Shown here in pieces: positions 28,216-35,898 of a stretch of DNA of 64,000 nucleotides. The translations under genes were made by a program, and so were the position numbers. The notes below the pieces were generated by a model. That model had not been told where the DNA came from, did not search any database, and worked only from the letters and a program-made list of their open reading frames with translations. Positions within the stretch are counted from its first letter, which is position 1. Each line of letters begins with the position of its first letter. The stretch is from Christiangramia bathymodioli (GTDB lineage: Bacteria; Bacteroidota; Bacteroidia; Flavobacteriales; Flavobacteriaceae), in assembly GCA_009735695.1 (NCBI GenBank), contig SRSL01000001.1, forward strand, positions 930,048 through 994,047, given 5' to 3'.

Positions 28216-28643
28216 AAAAAACCTGAACTAGCAAAGGTAATCGCGGCAGCGATGAACACGACCACGAATGTTCCCGCTACAACGGCAATTCCAGTAAGCA
28301 AGGTAGAAACAGGATAATTTTTGGAATTTATTTCTTCAATTACCAGGCTTTCCAGCGGAAAACTATAATATTTTCCATCCATTCTCCCTATAACTTCTAT
28401 TTTACCCAGCTTCTTAGCCGTTGAAGAACCTTTTTTTGCAAGGCCAAAATAGTCGGAATCTATTTTTTTGAGTCGCTTAAATACGAGTTTATCCTCGCTG
28501 GTCTCGATCTTCACTTTCTTTCCTGTCGCTACGGCCTCATCCAGGCTTATGCTTTTGGAATGATAGACACTACAAGAATAGCACAGAAAAGAGAAACAAA
28601 GAAAAAATACAAGAGGCCTGGAGGTGGTTAACAGCGAATTCAT
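28212..28643 (-). CDS. Hypothetical lipoprotein with C-terminal membrane helix
   Basis: A 143 aa protein not recognised as a named family. The N-terminus has a hydrophobic stretch and a plausible lipobox (FLCYSC, near residue 24). The middle is beta-rich and charged (KKVKIETSEDKLVFKRLKKIDSDYFGLAKKG, IGRMDGKYYSFPLESLVIEEI). A long hydrophobic helix (VSTLLTGIAVVAGTFVVVFIAAAITFA) ends the chain. The central strand pattern suggests a small beta-barrel. Function unknown. Confidence 0.7.
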   Translation of the reverse strand: MNSLLTTSRPLVFFLCFSFLCYSCSVYHSKSISLDEAVATGKKVKIETSEDKLVFKRLKKIDSDYFGLAKKGSSTAKKLGKIEVIGRMDGKYYSFPLESLVIEEINSKNYPVSTLLTGIAVVAGTFVVVFIAAAITFASSGFF

Positions 28644-28688
28644 CTTTTAAAATTTAAAGATCCTGAAGCTTCCTCGAGATTTGGCAGA

Positions 28689-28725
28689 AAAAAAATCCTG
28701 ATAAATCATCGTAGAATTATCAGGA
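28689..28725 (-). terminator. Terminator of the thioesterase gene
   Basis: Read leftward, TCCTGATAA (28717-28725) pairs with TTATCAGGA (28696-28704) around 12 bases, followed by eight T. It lies about 80 bp after the thioesterase stop. Confidence 0.8.
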
Positions 28726-28803
28726 GCAAATACACTATAAATTTAACTATAAATAATTTATTTACAGGTGTTTAGATGTTTAAGATTCTGTTCATGGCTG
28801 GAA

Positions 28804-29295
28804 TTACTCCAATTCCTCTGGTTTCATGTGCTTAGGTGCTCTCCCGTGTTTCCTGGTGTCTTCTTTGGTAAGGATCCTGAAATCTTCCGATTTTGGCGTC
28901 CCATCCAGCTGATCGAACAATTCCTTAGGAAGCCTGGTTAGCTTTCGCGTATCCAGGTCCAGCCAGGAACCCATCATTTCACAGCTCGCGCAGTTGTTCC
29001 CATTGTGATCGAAGATCCTGTGGATAAACTCGAAAAACATTCCGTCTTCTGAAAGTCCGCTTAATTCAAGGCTAACGGTAACCGGCTCTCCGGCGAATAT
29101 CTCCTTGAAATAGTAGATATGCTCATAAAAAACAATGGGTCCCAGGTTATGATGTGATAACTGGCGGTGGCCGAATCCATTTTCGGTTAAAAAACTCATT
29201 CGGGTATGGCTCATGAAGTTGACAAAGGCCGAATTAGCCAGGTGCCTGTTGGCATCCAGGTCACTCCATCTTATTTCGAATTTCTTGGTATACAT
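28804..29295 (-). CDS. Hotdog-fold acyl-CoA thioesterase
   Basis: The 163 aa protein begins MYTKKFEIRWSDLDANRHLANSAFVNFMSHTR, the 4-hydroxybenzoyl-CoA thioesterase/FadM signature with catalytic Asp in WSDLDANRH. The long central helix and FIHRIFDHNGNNCASCEMMGSWLDLDTRKL strands complete the hotdog fold. It probably hydrolyses medium- or long-chain acyl-CoAs in the cytoplasm; the chain is unknown. A TAGTTTTG -7 box lies at 29310-29317 (leftward), giving a leader of about 10 bases. Confidence 0.9.
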   Translation of the reverse strand: MYTKKFEIRWSDLDANRHLANSAFVNFMSHTRMSFLTENGFGHRQLSHHNLGPIVFYEHIYYFKEIFAGEPVTVSLELSGLSEDGMFFEFIHRIFDHNGNNCASCEMMGSWLDLDTRKLTRLPKELFDQLDGTPKSEDFRILTKEDTRKHGRAPKHMKPEELE

Positions 29296-29309
29296 CTTCT
29301 CTTTTTTGG

Positions 29310-29317
29310 CAAAACTA
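29310..29317 (-). promoter_or_regulatory. -7 promoter box of the thioesterase gene
   Basis: The leftward strand reads TAGTTTTG, an exact TAnnTTTG, 14 bases before the ATG. No TTG at the -33 distance was seen. Confidence 0.5.
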
Positions 29318-29374
29318 TCAATAAAATTAGGGATTCGGTCGCTATTTTATCTAAGTTTATCCTAAAACAATAGA

Positions 29375-30343
29375 ATGCCTGTATTAACCGGAAATTATCT
29401 GCCACCAGGGATATTTAAAAATCCCGATATGGCTACTATTTATTCAGCGATGCTGAGAAAAGTAGAACTCCCTCCGGCTGAACGGGAACGAATTGAACTA
29501 AGCGATGGCGATTTCATCGACCTGGACTGGAGCTATGCAAAACCTTCTTCCACATCCAAAAAACTGGTGATCCTGTTGCATGGGCTTGCCGGGAATTCCA
29601 GCAGGGCCTATATGAAAGGCATGGTGCGAGCATTCAATTTGAACGGCTGGGATGGAGCGGCTATGAACTTCAGAGGATGTAGCGATGAACTGAACCGATA
29701 TTTTAAAAGCTATCATGCCGGTGCCACCGATGATCTTGCAGAAGTGATCACCCATGTTCTAAGCCTTCAACAGTACGAGCAAATTGCGCTGGTGGGTTTC
29801 AGCCTTGGAGGAAACATGGTATTGAAATACCTCGGTGAAAACAGAATCCGGCCGAAGGAGATTTTGGGCGGAATTGGAATATCGGTTCCCTGCGACCTGG
29901 CTGGGTCTTTGGGTGCCATCACCCGTATGCGGAATTTCATCTACTCGAAACGATTTGAGATCAACCTGAAAAAACACCTGTTTAAAAGAGCCAGAAAATT
30001 CCCTGATCATATCGAGCGATCGCAAATCGCTGCCTGCAGCTCTATAAGGGATATCGATGAACTATACACTTCTCGCGCGCATGGCTATAAAAATGCTTCA
30101 GATTATTATGAAAAGGCCAGCTGTCTCCAGTTTCTGGATAAAATTGAAATATCCACATTACTAATAAGCGCTAAGAACGATAGTTTTTTATCATATAATT
30201 GCTACCCATACGAGCTGGCCAGGAATTCCCCGATCTTTCATTTGGAAACACCCGTCTATGGTGGGCATGTTGGATTTGTAACTAAAGAATACATCTATTA
30301 CCATGAAAAAAGAGCAGTTGATTTTATCGAATCCCTGTTATAA
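29375..30343 (+). CDS. YheT-family alpha/beta hydrolase
   Basis: A 322 aa cytoplasmic protein opening with MPVLTGNYLPPGIFKNPDMATIYSA, typical of YheT/ABHD1-3-like hydrolases. LLHGLAGNSSRAYMKGM forms the oxyanion loop, GFSLGGNMVLKYLGE carries the nucleophile Ser, KNDSFLS the Asp region, and YGGHVGFV the His. Members act as esterases or lipases on short acyl chains or phospholipids in other bacteria. It is divergent from the thioesterase with 79 bp between, perhaps a lipid-related pair, though that is only context. Confidence 0.9.
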   Translation: MPVLTGNYLPPGIFKNPDMATIYSAMLRKVELPPAERERIELSDGDFIDLDWSYAKPSSTSKKLVILLHGLAGNSSRAYMKGMVRAFNLNGWDGAAMNFRGCSDELNRYFKSYHAGATDDLAEVITHVLSLQQYEQIALVGFSLGGNMVLKYLGENRIRPKEILGGIGISVPCDLAGSLGAITRMRNFIYSKRFEINLKKHLFKRARKFPDHIERSQIAACSSIRDIDELYTSRAHGYKNASDYYEKASCLQFLDKIEISTLLISAKNDSFLSYNCYPYELARNSPIFHLETPVYGGHVGFVTKEYIYYHEKRAVDFIESLL

Positions 30344-30371
30344 ATCTGTCCCCACTTGGTAAAGCTATAAA

Positions 30372-30401
30372 TTGGAGATGCTTAGGAATTGACTATCTTT
30401 G
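30372..30401 (+). promoter_or_regulatory. Promoter of yicC-gmk-nadD
   Basis: TTG at 30372-30374 and TATCTTTG at 30394-30401 (exact TAnnTTTG) are 19 bp apart, the textbook Bacteroidota spacing. The ATG of yicC follows 22 bp after the -7 box. This is the clearest promoter in the window. Confidence 0.8.
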
Positions 30402-30423
30402 CGCAAGCTTTTAAAATTCAGGC

Positions 30424-31278
30424 ATGATCCAATCAATGACAGGCTTTGGGAAAAGCGTTGTTCAAATTCCCAGTAAGAAAATCACCGTAGAGCTAAAGTC
30501 TCTTAACAGTAAGAATTTTGACCTGAATGCTCGCATTCCTTCCCAATACCGGGAAAAGGAATTAGACCTGCGCAATATCATTTCAGCCTCACTGGGCCGC
30601 GGGAAGGTAGATCTTTCTATTTATGTTGAATATACCGGGGAACAAACCTCTACCAATGTAAATACTGAAGTGGTTAAAACCTATATGGATCAGCTTCGGA
30701 ATATCGTAAATGCTTCTGAAGTAGAGCTGTTAAAAATGGCGGTGCGATTGCCAGATACCTTAAAGACCGAAAGAGAGGAAATAGACGAGGAAGAATTCAA
30801 AGCGATCGAACAAGGGGTAAAAGAAGCCTTGACCGAAATTAATAATTTCCGAACCGACGAAGGTGAAGCTCTTGAAAAGGACCTTAAATTAAGGATCTCC
30901 AATATCAAAGACCTGCTGGAAAAGGTCATAAAAATGGATCCGGAGCGGGTTGAAGGCGTACGGGAAAGACTTCGGAAAGGAATCGAAGAGATCAAACAGG
31001 CAGACGAGAGCCGGTTCGAGCAGGAGCTGGTTTACTACATCGAAAAATTCGACATTACCGAAGAGAAAGTAAGGCTGGACAACCACCTGGATTATTTTCA
31101 GAAGACATTGAATACTGACGACTCCAACGGTAGAAAACTCGCTTTTATTTCCCAGGAAATCGGAAGGGAGATCAACACCATTGGAAGCAAATCCAACTAT
31201 GCGCCCATGCAACAACTGGTTGTTCAAATGAAGGATGAACTCGAAAAGATCAAGGAACAAATATTAAACGTACTCTAA
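30424..31278 (+). CDS. yicC: YicC-family endoribonuclease-like protein
   Basis: The 284 aa protein begins MIQSMTGFGKSVVQIPSKKITVELKSLNSKNFDL and ends with the DUF1732 block (KLAFISQEIGREINTIGSKSNYAPMQQLVVQMKDELEKIKEQ), both diagnostic of YicC. E. coli YicC has RNase activity linked to small RNA turnover. It is full length. The gene is followed directly by gmk with no gap, the usual yicC-gmk pairing. Confidence 0.96.
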   Translation: MIQSMTGFGKSVVQIPSKKITVELKSLNSKNFDLNARIPSQYREKELDLRNIISASLGRGKVDLSIYVEYTGEQTSTNVNTEVVKTYMDQLRNIVNASEVELLKMAVRLPDTLKTEREEIDEEEFKAIEQGVKEALTEINNFRTDEGEALEKDLKLRISNIKDLLEKVIKMDPERVEGVRERLRKGIEEIKQADESRFEQELVYYIEKFDITEEKVRLDNHLDYFQKTLNTDDSNGRKLAFISQEIGREINTIGSKSNYAPMQQLVVQMKDELEKIKEQILNVL

Positions 31279-31866
31279 ATGAGCGAAGGGAAACTAATCG
31301 TATTTTCGGCACCGTCGGGATCTGGCAAAACCACAATTGTAAGACATTTGTTAAGACATCCTGAACTCAAGCTGGATTTTTCGATTTCGGCCACTTCCAG
31401 GGCACCAAGAGAGAACGAAGTTGATGGCAAGGATTATTACTTTCTTTCTCTTTCAGATTTTAAACAAAAGATCAAGAACGACGAGTTTTTGGAATGGGAA
31501 GAAGTTTACCGGGATAATTTTTACGGTACTTTAAAGAGTGAGGTCGAACGCATCTGGAAAGAAGGCAAGAATGTTATTTTTGACATCGATGTGGTTGGAG
31601 GCCTGGATATCAAGAACATCTATCCGGAAAGAACCCTTGCCGTATTTGTAAAGCCACCGAGCATTGAAGAGTTGAAAATCAGGCTTAAGAAACGAAAGAC
31701 CGAAAGCGACGACAAGATCAATATGAGAGTAGCCAAGGCTTCCATTGAACTGGCAACCGCACCTCAGTTCGATTTTATCATCGAAAACAACCACCTGGGT
31801 ACGGCTTTAAAAGAGGCCTATAACCTGGTTTCAGAATACGTAGGAGCAGAAAAACCTTCGGAATGA
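31279..31866 (+). CDS. gmk: Guanylate kinase
   Basis: The 195 aa product has the P-loop APSGSGKTT near residues 10-18, the GMP-binding SATSRAPRENEVDGKDYYF and the lid/adenine segment RLKKRKTESDDKI. Length is normal. It phosphorylates GMP to GDP in the cytoplasm. The ATG is the base after the yicC stop, and the next gene nadD starts 4 bp before the gmk stop, so the three are one operon. Confidence 0.98.
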   Translation: MSEGKLIVFSAPSGSGKTTIVRHLLRHPELKLDFSISATSRAPRENEVDGKDYYFLSLSDFKQKIKNDEFLEWEEVYRDNFYGTLKSEVERIWKEGKNVIFDIDVVGGLDIKNIYPERTLAVFVKPPSIEELKIRLKKRKTESDDKINMRVAKASIELATAPQFDFIIENNHLGTALKEAYNLVSEYVGAEKPSE

Positions 31867-32447
31867 ACAGGAAAGTAGGGCTTTTCTTTGGTACCTTCAA
31901 TCCCATTCATGTAGGCCACCTGATCATCGCCAATCACATGGCAGAATACTCCGACCTGGAAGAGATCTGGATGGTGGTTACTCCGCATAACCCGCATAAG
32001 AAGAAAAGCAGTCTTTTAGACAATCATCATCGGCTGGAAATGGTTTACCGCGCCTGCGAAGATTACGAAAAATTAAAACCCAGCAATATTGAATTCGGCC
32101 TGCCGCAACCCAATTATACGATCAATACGCTGGTACACCTGGAGGAAAAATTCCCTACCAATGACTTCTGCCTCATTATGGGCGAGGATAACCTGAAAAG
32201 TTTCCATAAATGGAAGAATAACGAGGTAATCCTTGAAAATCATGAGATTTATGTCTATCCAAGGATCGCGCCCGGAAAAAAAGCCGTGGAACTGGAAAAA
32301 CACCCAAAGATCAAGAAGGTAGAAGCTCCAATCGTGGAGATCTCTTCTACTTTTATCCGGAAAGCGATTAAGGATTCAAAAAATGTTAGACCTCTTCTGG
32401 ACGAAAAGGTGTGGAAGTATATAGATGAAATGAATTTCTATAAATAA
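31863..32447 (+). CDS. nadD: Nicotinate-nucleotide adenylyltransferase
   Basis: This 194 aa nucleotidyltransferase shows GLFFGTFNPIHVGHL (GxFxPxHxGH) near the N-terminus, VTPHNPHKKKSSL, and SSTFIRKAI (ISxTxxR) near the C-terminus. It adenylates nicotinate mononucleotide in NAD synthesis. It overlaps gmk by 4 bp and ends the operon, right against an 11 bp inverted repeat that begins at its stop codon. Confidence 0.97.
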   Translation: MNRKVGLFFGTFNPIHVGHLIIANHMAEYSDLEEIWMVVTPHNPHKKKSSLLDNHHRLEMVYRACEDYEKLKPSNIEFGLPQPNYTINTLVHLEEKFPTNDFCLIMGEDNLKSFHKWKNNEVILENHEIYVYPRIAPGKKAVELEKHPKIKKVEAPIVEISSTFIRKAIKDSKNVRPLLDEKVWKYIDEMNFYK

Positions 32448-32575
32448 AGACTGTTTAAAGAAATCTTGAATATCCTTTTTTAGCTGATTGAACCTACTTT
32501 TTTCATTGTGGAACTACAAGCTCTAGAACGTCGACTGCTCTCAATTTGACATTCTTAACTTCACTAAACAGTCTT
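32447..32575. repeat. MITE-like segment with terminal inverted repeats
   Basis: AAGACTGTTTA at 32447-32457 and TAAACAGTCTT at 32565-32575 are a perfect 11 bp inverted repeat enclosing 107 bases. The match continues imperfectly inward (8 of the next 13 bases). The segment fills the gap between the convergent nadD and Kbp-like genes. No clear target duplication was found, so a terminator-like structure is an alternative. Confidence 0.45.
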
Positions 32576-32586
32576 ATTTAACTTAT

Positions 32587-33090
32587 TTATCTTTTTTCAT
32601 CCATAGGCGGAATTCGTAAAACCTGTCCCGGATATATCTTATCTGGATCCTGCAACATAGGCTTATTGGCTTCAAAGATCAGGGGATACTGGTTTGGGTC
32701 GCCATAATGCTCCTTGGAGATCTTGCTTAAGGTATCGCCCCGTTCCACCGTATGAAAAACGGCTTCAGGCTCCTTATTTTCAACATCCATTCGATCATCC
32801 ACCCTGCTAATTCCTTCAGAATTCCCTATTACGAGTATGATCTTTTCCCTTGTGGACTGGTCCAGTGCCTTCCCTGAAACTATCGCCATATCCTTATCTA
32901 TTTGAATCTTCAGGTTTTCTGCCTTCAGATTAAGATCGGCAATGGTTTGTTCCAGTTTGTTGGCGGCTCTTTCGTTTTCTTTTTGTTGTTCTTTTTCAAG
33001 ATTTTCGCTTTTTCCAGCTTCTTCGTTTCTGGTCTTGTCTATTCCAAAAATCTTTTTTCCTGCATCTTTAATAAATGTGAAAATCCCCAT
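32587..33090 (-). CDS. BON-LysM protein, Kbp/YgaU-like
   Basis: The 167 aa protein begins MGIFTFIKDAGKKIFGI, then a charged coiled segment (residues 18-55), a BON domain (DKDMAIVSGKALDQSTREKIILVIGN..VDDRM, about 60-108) and a C-terminal LysM (HTVERGDTLSKISKEHYGD... IYPGQVLRIP). The order and the MGLF/MGIF start match E. coli Kbp (YgaU), a cytoplasmic K+-binding protein induced by osmotic stress. There is no signal peptide, which supports the Kbp comparison over cell-wall binding. Upstream lies a hairpin that may attenuate it. Confidence 0.9.
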   Translation of the reverse strand: MGIFTFIKDAGKKIFGIDKTRNEEAGKSENLEKEQQKENERAANKLEQTIADLNLKAENLKIQIDKDMAIVSGKALDQSTREKIILVIGNSEGISRVDDRMDVENKEPEAVFHTVERGDTLSKISKEHYGDPNQYPLIFEANKPMLQDPDKIYPGQVLRIPPMDEKR

Positions 33091-33184
33091 TTCTAATTTT
33101 TGTGATTGGTATTCTTAAATGTACAAAAGGGAAACAGGTTTTGAAATGCGGGCATTGCTAAAGTTTTCCAAAAATATTCTGAAA

Positions 33185-33273
33185 ATAAAAAAAACCGTCT
33201 CTAGCGAAACGGTTTTTTCAACTAAATAACCAACCAAAAAGACTAAGAAAATATTCTGACTTTTTGCAAGTGC
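33185..33273 (-). ncRNA. Putative small RNA or attenuated leader of the Kbp-like gene
   Basis: Leftward, TTG (complement of 33305-33307), a 19 bp spacer and TTAATTTG (complement of 33278-33285, one mismatch to TAnnTTTG) form a promoter candidate. About 60 bases later AAAACCGT/ACGGTTTT forms a hairpin followed by eight T. The predicted transcript is about 85-90 nt and stops about 95 bp before the Kbp-like ATG. It is either a free sRNA or a leader whose read-through expresses the gene. Confidence 0.4.
33188..33217. terminator. Orphan hairpin terminator between divergent genes
   Basis: AAAACCGT-CTCTAGCGAA-ACGGTTTT with flanking A and T runs can terminate in both directions. No protein-coding gene ends here, which is why a short transcript is proposed. 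Confidence 0.75.
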
Positions 33274-33418
33274 AGAACAAATTAATAACGCAATCAATAG
33301 GTATCAATTGTTCATTCGGCCGCTTTTTCAATGTTAAAGTTTTGGAGGCTTCTTTTAAAATATTCGCAATAAAAGCCATGAAAGAAAGAGAAAACCTTTA
33401 ATAACTTTCAATTTTGAC

Positions 33419-33426
33419 TATTTTTG
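33419..33426 (+). promoter_or_regulatory. -7 box of gpsA
   Basis: TATTTTTG is an exact TAnnTTTG, 20 bases before the chosen ATG at 33447. It lies inside a longer TTG-initiated frame and so argues for the later start. Confidence 0.5.
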
Positions 33427-33446
33427 AACTACAGAATGTTAATAAT

Positions 33447-34442
33447 ATGGAGAACACCCCGAGTTTTGGCGTTATTGGTGGAGGAAGCTGGGCCACTGCC
33501 ATCGTGAAAATGTTATGTGAAAACCTGGAAAAGGTCAACTGGTATATGCGAAGTGTGTATGCAGTGGAACATATTAAAAAACAGGATCACAATCCCAATT
33601 ATCTGAGTTCTGTAGAATTTGATGTCAACCAGTTAAATCTAAGTAACGATATCAATGAAGTGGTGGAAGCTTCAGAATACCTCATATTTGCCATTCCTTC
33701 GGCCTTTTTGAAAAGGGAGCTGGATGCGCTCAGGGTTCCCCTTAAAGATAAGGTGGTTTTTTCAGCCATTAAGGGAATAGTTCCCGAGACGAGCCTGATC
33801 GTAGGAGAACACTTCAATGAATATTTCGATGTTCCAATGGATAATATTGGCGTGCTTACCGGGCCCTGCCATGCTGAAGAGGTTGCGCTGGAACGCCTTT
33901 CCTATTTAACTGTCGCCTGCCAGGACGAAAAAAAGGCAGAAATCGTGGCAGGTTATCTGGGAAGTGATTATATCACCTGTAAGATAAGCGATGATGTGAT
34001 CGGGACCGAATATGCCGCCGTATTAAAGAATATTTATGCCATTGCCGCAGGAATCGCCCACGGGCTTGGTTATGGTGACAATTTCCAGAGCGTTTTGATG
34101 AGTAACGCGATACGCGAAATGAAGAAATTCATCAAAAAAGTTCATGAAATGAAACGGAATATCAATGATTCAGCCTACCTGGGTGACCTCCTGGTAACCG
34201 GTTATTCCGTCTTCAGCCGAAACAGAATGTTCGGGAACATGATAGGAAAGGGATATACCGTTAAAAGCGCCCAAATGGAGATGAGCATGATTGCCGAAGG
34301 TTATTATGCAACCGAAAGTGCCTACAAGATCAACAAGGAAAAGAAGGCAAAAACACCCATTATTAACGCTGTTTACGCCATTCTTTACAAGGGAGAAAAC
34401 CCGAAGAAGGTCTTCAAAAAATTAGCTGACAAGCTCGATTAA
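33447..34442 (+). CDS. gpsA: NAD(P)H-dependent glycerol-3-phosphate dehydrogenase
   Basis: From the ATG at 33447 the product is 331 aa (MENTPSFGVIGGGSWATA). GVIGGGSWATA is the Rossmann motif, FSAIKGIVPET and LTGPCHAEEVA are conserved substrate/cofactor segments, and LKNIYAIAAGIAHGLGYGDN carries the catalytic Lys. The enzyme reduces dihydroxyacetone phosphate to supply the phospholipid backbone. The upstream TTG at 33414 is rejected because the -7 promoter box lies between it and the ATG. Confidence 0.96.
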   Translation: MENTPSFGVIGGGSWATAIVKMLCENLEKVNWYMRSVYAVEHIKKQDHNPNYLSSVEFDVNQLNLSNDINEVVEASEYLIFAIPSAFLKRELDALRVPLKDKVVFSAIKGIVPETSLIVGEHFNEYFDVPMDNIGVLTGPCHAEEVALERLSYLTVACQDEKKAEIVAGYLGSDYITCKISDDVIGTEYAAVLKNIYAIAAGIAHGLGYGDNFQSVLMSNAIREMKKFIKKVHEMKRNINDSAYLGDLLVTGYSVFSRNRMFGNMIGKGYTVKSAQMEMSMIAEGYYATESAYKINKEKKAKTPIINAVYAILYKGENPKKVFKKLADKLD

Positions 34443-34570
34443 TTACAGTTTTTTCTTACAAAAAATGCCTTACCGGACTGATTATTAAACATTTCATCGG
34501 TTTTTTTTGTAAAAATTAAAAATTTATACTGTACATTTACTGGACCAAATCCAATTAATCTAAAATTATC

Positions 34571-35266
34571 ATGAACAAGAAGTTATTAATTCTTTGTCTT
34601 GGAGCAGGTATGTTCTTTACCAGCTGCCAGACAGACAACCTTTCTGAAGATGTTGTTTCTGAAGAAAATGCAGTTTTAAAAGAAAAGACCACTACCCAGG
34701 TAGATTCAAAGTTTCATACAGGGCCAGACTGGATCGTGGGGCCTGGAGCACAATGGCATGAGCCGCCAGCCTGGATAACTGAACCGGGAGCCTATTTTCA
34801 CACCGGTCCGGACTGGATCGTTGACCTTGCATTCTTTACTTGTGGAGGTGAATACGACGGCAAGGCAAACCTAACCGTTAATAAAAATAACGAGGCCGCT
34901 TATTCTAGCGCTACTTCCGGGGAAGCTTTAGCGCTGAAAAACCTGAACGTTGGCGGAAAGCTGGATTTTTGCGGACTGCTAACAGTTGAAAATGACGTAA
35001 ACCTGCACCGTAACGCAGAATTCCGTTTTGCCGGAGAGATGATGATTGGGACACCAGAAGAGCCTGCCGATCTTATCATCAACCATGGAGCCCATTTTGA
35101 TATTGCAGGAACTATTTATGTAACTGGAAACCTTATTGTAAACCACAAAGGAACTTTAGAGATCTATGGTGGTGAAGGAATGATGGTTGCAGGAGATATA
35201 GAAATGGCTGAAGTAGTTCAGGTGGTAGACCATCGCGAAGGCGGTGACCACGATCATGACCACTAA
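34571..35266 (+). CDS. Repeat-bearing surface lipoprotein, uncharacterised
   Basis: This 231 aa protein has a lipobox (MFFTSC, Cys19) and an acidic tether. A block at about residues 47-87 follows, in which FHTGPDWIV occurs twice around WHEPPAWITEPGAY. The rest (residues 95-215) is a run of short hydrophobic strands with alternating Gly/Asn/Asp (NLNVGGKLDFCGLLTVENDVNL, GAHFDIAGTIYVTGNLIVNHKG), suggesting a small beta-helix. It ends in DHREGGDHDHDH, a possible metal-binding tail. I recognise no named family. It is monocistronic with its own strong terminator and probably faces the cell surface or periplasm. Confidence 0.8.
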   Translation: MNKKLLILCLGAGMFFTSCQTDNLSEDVVSEENAVLKEKTTTQVDSKFHTGPDWIVGPGAQWHEPPAWITEPGAYFHTGPDWIVDLAFFTCGGEYDGKANLTVNKNNEAAYSSATSGEALALKNLNVGGKLDFCGLLTVENDVNLHRNAEFRFAGEMMIGTPEEPADLIINHGAHFDIAGTIYVTGNLIVNHKGTLEIYGGEGMMVAGDIEMAEVVQVVDHREGGDHDHDH

Positions 35267-35299
35267 AATATTTATAGTTGTTTTTGAATTGAGCAAAAA

Positions 35300-35331
35300 G
35301 GCCGGCTGTTTTAAACAACCGGCCTTTTTTT
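35300..35331. terminator. Strong bidirectional terminator
   Basis: GGCCGG at 35300-35305 pairs with CCGGCC at 35319-35324, flanked by five A and seven T. It separates the repeat-bearing lipoprotein from the leftward 146 aa gene, whose stop touches the T-run. Confidence 0.9.
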
Positions 35332-35770
35332 ATTTTGCCAAAATCCCCTTTTTCGGGATGATCGGGATTTCTTTCAACGCAGATTCCCTGATGCTATTCT
35401 TCGGAAATTTAAATACCTTGTCCAGCATCTGGTTTCCCATGAAATAACTTATTTTAAATTCATTATCCAAAGCCAGCACTTCGTCCTGTACATATTCGAT
35501 CCTGGCGAAATTCTTAGCCGGTAATCTTTCCAGCCTGTGCCTCATCACCGAGGTCTTTTTCTTTTTATCTGAGCCTTCTGAAACGATCAGCACCAATTCA
35601 AGTTCCCTGGTCGAATCGTTGATCAAATAAACATTCCACTCGTCTGTGCGAAATTCTTCATTATACTCCCGCACTGCTGCAACATACACATCCTTTACTT
35701 CAGGAACTTCGATATCTTTTTTCAAAACTAATCCTGTGTTTTGGCTTTTAATTTTTTCCAGATCAACCAT
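35330..35770 (-). CDS. Conserved hypothetical protein downstream of pheS
   Basis: A 146 aa cytoplasmic protein of unknown function. It is charged and beta-rich (EWNVYLINDSTRELELVLIVSEGSDKKKK, ARIEYVQDEVLALDNEFKISYFMGNQMLDKVFKF) with no signal peptide. I recall similar proteins next to pheS in flavobacteria but no role. The chosen ATG at 35770 overlaps the small membrane protein by 43 bp in another frame; there is no later ATG before residue 75, so the start stands unless a rare codon is used. Confidence 0.75.
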   Translation of the reverse strand: MVDLEKIKSQNTGLVLKKDIEVPEVKDVYVAAVREYNEEFRTDEWNVYLINDSTRELELVLIVSEGSDKKKKTSVMRHRLERLPAKNFARIEYVQDEVLALDNEFKISYFMGNQMLDKVFKFPKNSIRESALKEIPIIPKKGILAK

Positions 35771-35898
35771 AGAATAACGGCTGCCAGGACGATCAATCCA
35801 ATTCCCATGCTGAGCTCGATGAGAGCTTTGATAAAGGTCACATAGATGATAACCAGTAAAATGATCAGGACTAATATTCCAAAGCCGTATTTCTTCAT
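35728..35898 (-). CDS. Small membrane protein (56 aa) coupled to pheS
   Basis: This short gene starts at the last base of the pheS stop (TAATG) and encodes [20 protein letters not shown], a polar turn, a second hydrophobic helix (about residues 31-47), then KKLKAKTQD. That is two transmembrane helices, or one long helix and an amphipathic one, with a basic C-terminal tail. Its stop lies 43 bp inside the next gene, so pheS, this gene and the 146 aa gene are packed as one unit. Overlap at both ends is good evidence that it is translated. Function unknown. Confidence 0.72.
   Translation of the reverse strand: MKKYGFGILVLIILLVIIYVTFIKALIELSMGIGLIVLAAVILWLIWKKLKAKTQD

Larger units (their letters stand above)
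33091..33446. other. 356 bp divergent intergenic region
   Basis: This gap between the Kbp-like gene and gpsA contains no convincing gene. It holds a hairpin terminator (33188-33217), a leftward promoter candidate (33278-33307) that together would define a short RNA, and a gpsA -7 box (33419-33426). A leftward 60 aa frame at 33115-33297 runs through the hairpin and is dismissed. Confidence 0.6.

Noticed and set aside
33115-33297. 60 aa leftward frame in the Kbp/gpsA gap
   Set aside because: It runs through a strong terminator hairpin and the promoter candidate, with no family resemblance.
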